A stretch of DNA of 19,738 nucleotides from Alistipes sp. (GTDB lineage: Bacteria > Bacteroidota > Bacteroidia > Bacteroidales > Rikenellaceae): positions 1 through 19,738 of the forward strand of contig JAGCLX010000083.1 in NCBI GenBank assembly GCA_017646785.1. The letters are read 5' to 3'. A program made the position numbers and the translations under genes. Positions 14,739-19,738 of the stretch are shown in pieces (position 1 is the first letter of the stretch; each line of letters starts with the position of its first letter). The notes under the pieces are model-generated. The model did not search any database. It was not told the DNA's origin and saw nothing but the letters and a program-made list of their open reading frames with translations.

Positions 14739-16754
14739 CTACTTATTCTCGTTATATACCTTCTCAATCATTGCCATATCTGCGAGGTTGGGCAGCGTAA
14801 CCTTCAATAGTGGTGTGCGCTCCATCTCGCGCTGGATGGCGAACATAGCGCCCTCGTTGCGTGCCCAGCTGCGGCGTGCGATACCATTGTTCACATCCCA
14901 CAACAACATCTCCTCGATATGGCGTGCAGAGTCCTCAGAGCCATCGATGACCATACCGAAGCCACCGTTCATAACCTCGCCCCAGCCTACGCCACCACCA
15001 TTGTGGATAGATACCCATGTAGCACCACGGAACGAGTCGCCGATGACGTTGTGAACAGCCATATCAGCACAGAACTGCGAGCCATCGTAGATATTCGAGG
15101 TCTCACGATATGGAGAGTCGGTACCCGAAACATCGTGGTGGTCACGGCCAAGCACGATAGGTGCCGAAATCTCGCCTCGCTTGATAGCCTCGTTGAATGC
15201 CAAGGCGATGCGTGTACGACCCTCAGAGTCGGCATAGAGAATACGCGCCTGTGAGCCAACAACAAGCTTGTTCTCCATAGCCTCACGAATCCAGTGGAGG
15301 TTGTCAGCCAACTGACCCTGAATCTCTGCGGGAGCCTCCTTGAGCATAGCGTCGAGAACCTCTGCTGCGATACGGTCCGAGGTCACGAGGTCCTCCTCCT
15401 TGCCCGATGTACATACCCAACGGAAGGGGCCGAAGCCGTAGTCGAAGAACATAGGACCCATGATATCCTGGACGTATGATGGGTAGCGGAACTTGCCATT
15501 CTCGGCCATGATGTCAGCACCTGCGCGTGATGACTCCAACAAGAAGGCGTTACCGTAGTCGAAGAAATACATGCCACGTGCTGTGAGCTTATTTACAGCA
15601 GCCACATGACGACGCAACGACTCGCGAACACACTCTCTGAAGCGCTCAGGCTCCTCAGCCATCATGCGGTTTGACTCCTCGTATGAGTAGCCCACGGGGT
15701 AGTAACCACCCGCCCAGGGGTTGTGCAACGATGTCTGGTCTGAGCCGAGGTCTACATTGATATCCTCCTCTGCCAAGCGCTCCCAGAGGTCCACAACATT
15801 ACCTACGTATGCAAATGAGATAACCTCCTTGTTCTCCACAGCCTGCTTAACACGTGGGATAAGCTCGTCGAGTGATGAGTATAACTCATCCACCCAACCC
15901 TGCTGATGACGCTTCTCAGCCGCTGCGATGTTAACCTCGGCGGTGATGCTCACAACGCCAGAGATGTTACCAGCCTTAGGCTGTGCACCCGACATACCAC
16001 CAAGACCTGCTGTTACGAACAACATGCCCTTCAAGTCCTTCTGACCAGACTTCATGCGCTTGCGTGCAGCGTTCATAACGGTGATTGTAGTACCATGTAC
16101 GATACCCTGAGGGCCAATGTACATATATGAGCCTGCGGTCATCTGACCATACTGTGACACGCCCATAGCGTTGAAGCGCTCCCAGTCATCCTGTGATGAG
16201 TGGTTAGGGATAACCATACCGTTAGTTACGATAACGCGGGGTGCATCCTTATGCGAGGGGAACAAACCGAGTGGGTGACCAGAGTACATAACGAGGGTCT
16301 GCTCGTCGGTCATCTCTGCCAAGTACTTCATAGCCAAGCGATACTGTGCCCAGTTCTGGAACACCGCACCGTTACCACCATAGGTGATAAGCTCGTGGGG
16401 GTGCTGTGCCACGGCCTTGTCGAGATTGTTCTGAATCATGAGCATGATGGCTGCAGCCTGACGCGAGCGTGCGGGGTACTCATCAATTGAGCGTGCGTAC
16501 ATCTCGTAGTCGGGGCGCAAGCGGTACATGTAGATACGGCCATAGGTCTTAAGCTCCTCCAAGAACTCGGGGGCGAGCTCTGCGTGGTGCTTAGCGGGGA
16601 AGTAACGAAGAGCGTTTGCCAAGGCGAGCTTCTTCTCCTCATCTGTGAGGATGTCCTTACGCTTAGGTGCGTGGTTAGCATTGGGATCGTATGCCTTAGG
16701 TGCTGGCAATGGATCGGGAATACCTGCTAGTATATCTTTCTGAAAATCTGTCAT
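14739..16754 (-). CDS. hutU: Urocanate hydratase, long form
   Basis: A 671-residue NAD-dependent enzyme that hydrates urocanate to imidazolonepropionate. YGGNGAVFQNW (125-135), YGQMTAGSYMYIGPQGIVHG (202-221), GLGGMSGAQP (250-259) and FGPFRWVC (441-448) are urocanase landmarks. It is about 110 residues longer than the Pseudomonas enzyme (about 556) and resembles the long form found in animals and Bacteroidetes. The Cys just before GPFRW in the Pseudomonas enzyme is absent; I believe this is normal in the long form. The gene lies 26 bases after ftcD and 26 before hutH. Confidence 0.95.
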   Translation of the reverse strand: MTDFQKDILAGIPDPLPAPKAYDPNANHAPKRKDILTDEEKKLALANALRYFPAKHHAELAPEFLEELKTYGRIYMYRLRPDYEMYARSIDEYPARSRQAAAIMLMIQNNLDKAVAQHPHELITYGGNGAVFQNWAQYRLAMKYLAEMTDEQTLVMYSGHPLGLFPSHKDAPRVIVTNGMVIPNHSSQDDWERFNAMGVSQYGQMTAGSYMYIGPQGIVHGTTITVMNAARKRMKSGQKDLKGMLFVTAGLGGMSGAQPKAGNISGVVSITAEVNIAAAEKRHQQGWVDELYSSLDELIPRVKQAVENKEVISFAYVGNVVDLWERLAEEDINVDLGSDQTSLHNPWAGGYYPVGYSYEESNRMMAEEPERFRECVRESLRRHVAAVNKLTARGMYFFDYGNAFLLESSRAGADIMAENGKFRYPSYVQDIMGPMFFDYGFGPFRWVCTSGKEEDLVTSDRIAAEVLDAMLKEAPAEIQGQLADNLHWIREAMENKLVVGSQARILYADSEGRTRIALAFNEAIKRGEISAPIVLGRDHHDVSGTDSPYRETSNIYDGSQFCADMAVHNVIGDSFRGATWVSIHNGGGVGWGEVMNGGFGMVIDGSEDSARHIEEMLLWDVNNGIARRSWARNEGAMFAIQREMERTPLLKVTLPNLADMAMIEKVYNENK

Positions 16755-16780
16755 AACTGTAATTAGCTTTTAAGGGTAAA

Positions 16781-18484
16781 TTAAATTTTGCTCTCAACCA
16801 CTGCCAAGATCTCAGCCTCAGCCTTCTGTGCAGCAGCCTGAATCTCCTCTGCCTCCTTAACCAAAGCCTCAGCAGCAGCTCTATCCTTAAGGCCTGCAGC
16901 GTTGATCTTGACATTGAGGCAAGCGCCCATCACTGCAGAGCGTGCAGCCAAAGCACCCACACCAGCGTCAGATACAGAGTTGGGGTTACCCTCCTCAGCC
17001 ATAGCGCGAACAACGTCGAACGCCTTGTACGCTGCCTTCATTGTGCGCAAAGGCACCTGTGTAGCGTAGAGCGTAGCAACCTCCATAGCCTCAGCGCGCG
17101 CTGCCTTCTCCTCCTCGGTGCCCTTAGGCATGCCGAATACATCCATAATCTTATTAAACGCAGCAGTATCCTCGTCTACCAAGTAGAGCAACTCATTCAT
17201 CACACCCATGCCGTTGTCTGCCCAGTTAGAGAAGAACTCCCAGCGGTCATCCCAGCCAGCCTTGTGTGATGAGAGGTTTGCAACCATAGTACCGAGCGCA
17301 GCAGCCAAAGCACCCATGTATGCAGAGATTGAACCACCACCAGGTGCGGGTGACTCGCTTGCAGTCTCCTCAGCGAAACCTGTGCATGTCATGTCTACGA
17401 GCTTCTTAACGCCCTTGCTCTCCTCAGCCTCGAGGATGTACTCTACGACCTTCTCCTCGGGGTTGAAGGGCTTGAGGTTAGAGAGACCCATTGACTCGAT
17501 TGCGATGCGTACCAACTCACGCTCGGGCAAACCTGTTGAGCGGTTCTGCTTACGCAAGAAGTGACGACCAGCCTCTACCAAGCAGCTCTTTGGTACAAGA
17601 CCCACGATCTCGGCACCTGTAACGCGAACACCACGAGCATCAGCCGCGCGGCATACCTCGTCAAACGCCACGTGAAGAGGTGTGATAGAGAGATTTGTCA
17701 TATTCATAGACACCTGTGCGATGCCGTACTCCTCGATGAACCAGCCGATAGCCTTACATGCCTTGAGAGTACCGGGCTTCATGATGGTGTTGCCGTTCTC
17801 GTCCTTCATAATCTTACCTACGATGGGGTTACCCTCACGCATGGGGCGGCCCTTCTCGCGTACATCGAAGGCGATGGCGTTAGCGCGGCGTGTAGATGTG
17901 GTATTGAGGTTGTAGTTTACAGCAACCAAGAAGTCGCGTGCACCTACGGCTGTAGCACCAGTCTTTGCAACACCCTCATCGTAGGGGCGAGCACCGAAGT
18001 CGGGCTTACGCTTCTCGTCCATCATCTTCTCGGGCAATGCCTCGTACTCACCTGCGCGGCAAACTGCGAGGTTGCGACGCTCGGGAGTGAATGCTGCTGC
18101 CTCGTAGCAGTATGTAGGAACGTTTGTCTCCTCAGAGATGCGCTTTGCAAGAGCACGTGCGAGCTCTGCGCACTCCTCGAGGGTGATGCCTGATACGGGA
18201 ATCAAGGGGCATACGTCGCAAGCACCCATACGGGGGTGTGCACCCTTGTGCTGGCGCATGTCGATAAGCTCTGTTGCGCGCTTGATGGCAGCAACCGCAG
18301 CATCACATACTGCCTCGGGCTCACCTACGAAGGTTACAACGGTACGGTTTGTGGCCTCACCTGGATCAACATCCAAGAGCTTAACGCCCTTAGCTGCGTC
18401 GATAACATCTGTAATCTGCTTGATTACCTCAGCGTTGCGACCCTCAGAGAAGTTAGGTACGCACTCAATAATTCTTTTCTGCAT
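16781..18484 (-). CDS. ftcD: Bifunctional glutamate formimidoyltransferase / formimidoyl-THF cyclodeaminase
   Basis: A 567-residue fusion. The N-terminal part (about 1-330) transfers the formimino group from formiminoglutamate to tetrahydrofolate, releasing glutamate; CVPNFSEGRN (8-17) and HKGAHPRMGACDVCP (79-93) with the catalytic-region His are clear. The C-terminal part (about 355-567) closes the ring to 5,10-methenyl-THF with loss of ammonia; TCTGF and SPAPGGGSISAY (378-389) mark the cyclodeaminase. The layout matches animal FTCD (541 residues). With it the operon ends in glutamate, ammonia and a one-carbon unit and needs no HutF or HutG. It is the first hut gene here, behind a palindrome at 18551-18587. 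Confidence 0.96.
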   Translation of the reverse strand: MQKRIIECVPNFSEGRNAEVIKQITDVIDAAKGVKLLDVDPGEATNRTVVTFVGEPEAVCDAAVAAIKRATELIDMRQHKGAHPRMGACDVCPLIPVSGITLEECAELARALAKRISEETNVPTYCYEAAAFTPERRNLAVCRAGEYEALPEKMMDEKRKPDFGARPYDEGVAKTGATAVGARDFLVAVNYNLNTTSTRRANAIAFDVREKGRPMREGNPIVGKIMKDENGNTIMKPGTLKACKAIGWFIEEYGIAQVSMNMTNLSITPLHVAFDEVCRAADARGVRVTGAEIVGLVPKSCLVEAGRHFLRKQNRSTGLPERELVRIAIESMGLSNLKPFNPEEKVVEYILEAEESKGVKKLVDMTCTGFAEETASESPAPGGGSISAYMGALAAALGTMVANLSSHKAGWDDRWEFFSNWADNGMGVMNELLYLVDEDTAAFNKIMDVFGMPKGTEEEKAARAEAMEVATLYATQVPLRTMKAAYKAFDVVRAMAEEGNPNSVSDAGVGALAARSAVMGACLNVKINAAGLKDRAAAEALVKEAEEIQAAAQKAEAEILAVVESKI

Positions 18485-18550
18485 GGTTTTAGGTTTTATT
18501 TAGTTGTTTGTTATTAATTTGTTCTTCTTTACATACAAATCCATCATACC

Positions 18551-18587
18551 ATTTGTTGTCAGAAGGGTTGCCCTTATCACAACAAAT
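18551..18587 (-). promoter_or_regulatory. Long imperfect palindrome between the Dabb gene and ftcD
   Basis: ATTTGTTGT (18551-18559) and ACAACAAAT (18579-18587) are perfect inverted arms. Inside them AAGGG-TTG-CCCTT (18563-18575) forms a second stem, with a 3x3 internal mismatch zone. It touches the Dabb stop codon and lies 67 bases before the ftcD ATG. No T-run follows on the minus strand, so it may be an operator or leader structure rather than a terminator. A one-mismatch -7 box (TGGATTTG) lies just downstream. Confidence 0.55.
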
Positions 18588-18886
18588 TATAAGTTGTAGT
18601 CTACATCTACACGCTCCAAACGGCGCTCCTTGCAGTAGTCGCTGATGACAACGTGCAAGGGATTTACCTTGTATGCCTCCATAGCCTCCCACGACTCGAA
18701 GTCGGCCGTGAGCACCGCATCGTAAGAGGATGCTGTCTCCTTGATGTTTACGCCCACCTCGGCACGCAAAAGACCATCAATTTTACCATTCAAACCCTCG
18801 AGGCGTGTTTTCATCTCCTGGGCAATCTGCTGTGGTGTCTCGGCCATATCGCGGCGGAACTTCCACATTACAATGTGTCGTATCAT
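18587..18886 (-). CDS. Dabb-family (stress-responsive A/B barrel) small protein
   Basis: A 99-residue protein starting MIRHIVMWKF, the classic opening of Dabb domains, with the family's SSYDAVLTADFESWEAMEAY and HPLH-like NPLHVV segments. Dabb proteins form dimeric alpha/beta barrels; some are small enzymes, many have no known role. It lies 102 bases upstream of ftcD on the same strand, with a palindrome between, so membership in the hut transcript is uncertain. Its own promoter seems to be at 18931-18938. Confidence 0.88.
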   Translation of the reverse strand: MIRHIVMWKFRRDMAETPQQIAQEMKTRLEGLNGKIDGLLRAEVGVNIKETASSYDAVLTADFESWEAMEAYKVNPLHVVISDYCKERRLERVDVDYNL

Positions 18887-18930
18887 AATTATCGGATTGT
18901 AGTTTGCTTTTTATACTTATGTTAATCATA

Positions 18931-18938
18931 CAAATATA
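18931..18938 (-). promoter_or_regulatory. Candidate -7 box for the Dabb gene
   Basis: On the minus strand TATATTTG matches TAnnTTTG, 44 bases before the Dabb ATG. The region 19-21 bases upstream has no good TTTG, so the -33 box is weak. Confidence 0.5.
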
Positions 18939-19009
18939 GGAATTATTTTCCGATTATGCCTCACATTTTATACATTTTTTCACTCTCTGCATATTGTTAA
19001 GTTCGATTG

Positions 19010-19040
19010 TTGTATTTTTGAAAAAAATAGATTATCTTTG
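19010..19040 (+). promoter_or_regulatory. Promoter of the NfeD/SPFH pair
   Basis: TTG (19010-19012), a 20-base spacer and TATCTTTG (19033-19040) fit the Bacteroidetes pattern. The -7 box ends 66 bases before the ATG at 19107. With the minus-strand Dabb promoter, it makes 18887-19106 a divergent control region. Confidence 0.65.
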
Positions 19041-19106
19041 TTAGAGTTTAGAGCCTTGGCATCAAGGCCGCATTTAGTAACACAATTTTAGTTGAAATAG
19101 AGTTTT

Positions 19107-19541
19107 ATGGACATCTGGATTTACTGGGTCATTGCTGCCCTCTTGTTGTTTATCGTTGAGCTATTCACCTCGGGTTTCGCAGTGATATGCCTTGCCATTG
19201 GTGCATTGGGTGGTGCCGTAGCAGCACTACTCGAGTGGAGTCTGGAGTATCAGTTTTTGGCCTTCGCCATCGTGTCGCTCATAGCCCTTATCGCTGTGCG
19301 CCCCGTGTTGAAGCGCCTGCTTTTCAACAAGGGTGAAAAGGTGCAGACAAACGTCGATGCCATCATCGGCAAGCGCGGCGTGGTGTGTGTTGATGTAGAG
19401 CAGGATGACGACAACGGCCGCGTTATGATTGACGGCTTAGACTGGCGCGCAAAGAGCGTTGACAATGAGCCACTACCCAAGGGCACAAAGGTCGAGGTGG
19501 TGGACAGAGATAGTGTAATTTTAACCGTTAAAAAGTTGTAA
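19107..19541 (+). CDS. NfeD-like membrane protein
   Basis: A 144-residue protein with two to three N-terminal transmembrane helices (about 5-70) and a small C-terminal beta-barrel (OB-fold, about 80-144, from VDAIIGKRGVV to the end). This is the short NfeD form (YbbJ/QmcA-partner type) without the serine-protease domain. Such proteins pair with SPFH/stomatin proteins in membrane microdomains or quality control. The SPFH gene follows after 2 bases, as expected. Confidence 0.9.
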   Translation: MDIWIYWVIAALLLFIVELFTSGFAVICLAIGALGGAVAALLEWSLEYQFLAFAIVSLIALIAVRPVLKRLLFNKGEKVQTNVDAIIGKRGVVCVDVEQDDDNGRVMIDGLDWRAKSVDNEPLPKGTKVEVVDRDSVILTVKKL

Positions 19542-19543
19542 AT

Positions 19544-19738
19544 ATGGAACTTTCAGTATTAACCGTATTCCTTATCATCGCCCTTATCGCGGTGATATAC
19601 GTACTCAAGGGCATTAAGATTATTCCACAGTCCGAGACACGCGTTGTGGAGCGCCTGGGTCGCTACGACCGTACGCTTAATTCGGGCGTCAACTACCTGT
19701 TGCCCATCATCGACCGCGCACGCGAGGTATCGAAGCGC
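19544..19738 (+). CDS. SPFH/band 7 (stomatin/QmcA-like) protein, N-terminal part
   Basis: The 65 residues inside the window are MELSVLTVFLIIALIAVIYV, then LKGIKIIPQSETRVVERLGR and YDRTLNSGVNYLLPIIDRAR: one membrane helix, then the start of the band 7 domain (VVERLGRYDRTLNSGVNYLLP is the hallmark). The gene is cut by the window edge. It overlaps no other frame and starts 2 bases after the NfeD stop, so the two are translationally linked. Confidence 0.93.
   Translation, partial: MELSVLTVFLIIALIAVIYVLKGIKIIPQSETRVVERLGRYDRTLNSGVNYLLPIIDRAREVSKR

Noticed and set aside
15412..15435. Loss of catalytic Cys in urocanase suggesting an inactive enzyme
   Set aside because: The Pseudomonas-type Cys before GPFRW is missing, but the long-form family as I know it lacks it too, and all other landmarks are intact.
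17561..18193. 210-codon plus-strand open frame opposite ftcD
   Set aside because: Antisense shadow of the FtcD coding sequence, with Cys/Leu-rich, non-protein-like composition.

Overview
The window reads as chromosomal DNA of a gut-type Bacteroidales. Three things point there: several promoters match the Bacteroidetes sigma-ABfr pattern (TTTG, about 19-21 bp, TAnnTTTG); most starts lack a Shine-Dalgarno sequence; and the gene content is typical (FKBP lipoprotein, Hut operon with fused FtcD, long-form urocanase, GadC-like antiporter, rubrerythrin). Rikenellaceae/Alistipes-like is my guess for the family, but nothing here proves it. I see no phage, insertion sequence, CRISPR array, tRNA or rRNA.

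Left part (1-7098, + strand). A possible gene end (1-42) is followed by about 525 non-coding bases. These hold a 10-bp tandem repeat, a second related repeat block, a promoter-like site and a short palindrome. Then come three tightly spaced genes: a homologue of human steroid 5-alpha-reductase, an Old Yellow Enzyme-type flavin oxidoreductase and a short-chain dehydrogenase. Together they look like a steroid/bile-acid A-ring reduction cassette: 5-alpha reduction, 5-beta reduction and 3-keto/3-hydroxy interconversion. A DUF748/AsmA-like envelope protein starts 9 bases after the dehydrogenase, so it is probably in the same transcript. An FKBP-type prolyl isomerase lipoprotein follows and ends at a bidirectional terminator.

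Middle part (7111-11312). A ZIP-family metal transporter, a rubrerythrin and an orphan lipoprotein lie on the minus strand, each apparently its own unit. A GadC-like amino-acid antiporter lies on the plus strand and converges on the hut operon across a shared 12-bp-stem terminator.

Right part (11316-18886, minus strand). The histidine-utilisation operon runs ftcD, hutU, hutH, hutI and probably a nitroreductase-like lipoprotein. It encodes every step from histidine through urocanate, imidazolonepropionate and formiminoglutamate to glutamate, methenyl-THF and ammonia. A small Dabb-domain protein sits upstream, separated from ftcD by a long imperfect palindrome.

Right edge (19107-19738, + strand). 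An NfeD-like membrane protein and the start of an SPFH/stomatin-type protein form the usual pair; the second gene is cut by the window edge.

The most interesting element is the steroid cassette, its linked envelope lipid-transport-type protein and its unusual upstream region. The enzyme trio resembles a cluster already reported in gut Bacteroidales that makes iso-allo bile acids. The novel parts would be the AsmA-like partner and the control region.
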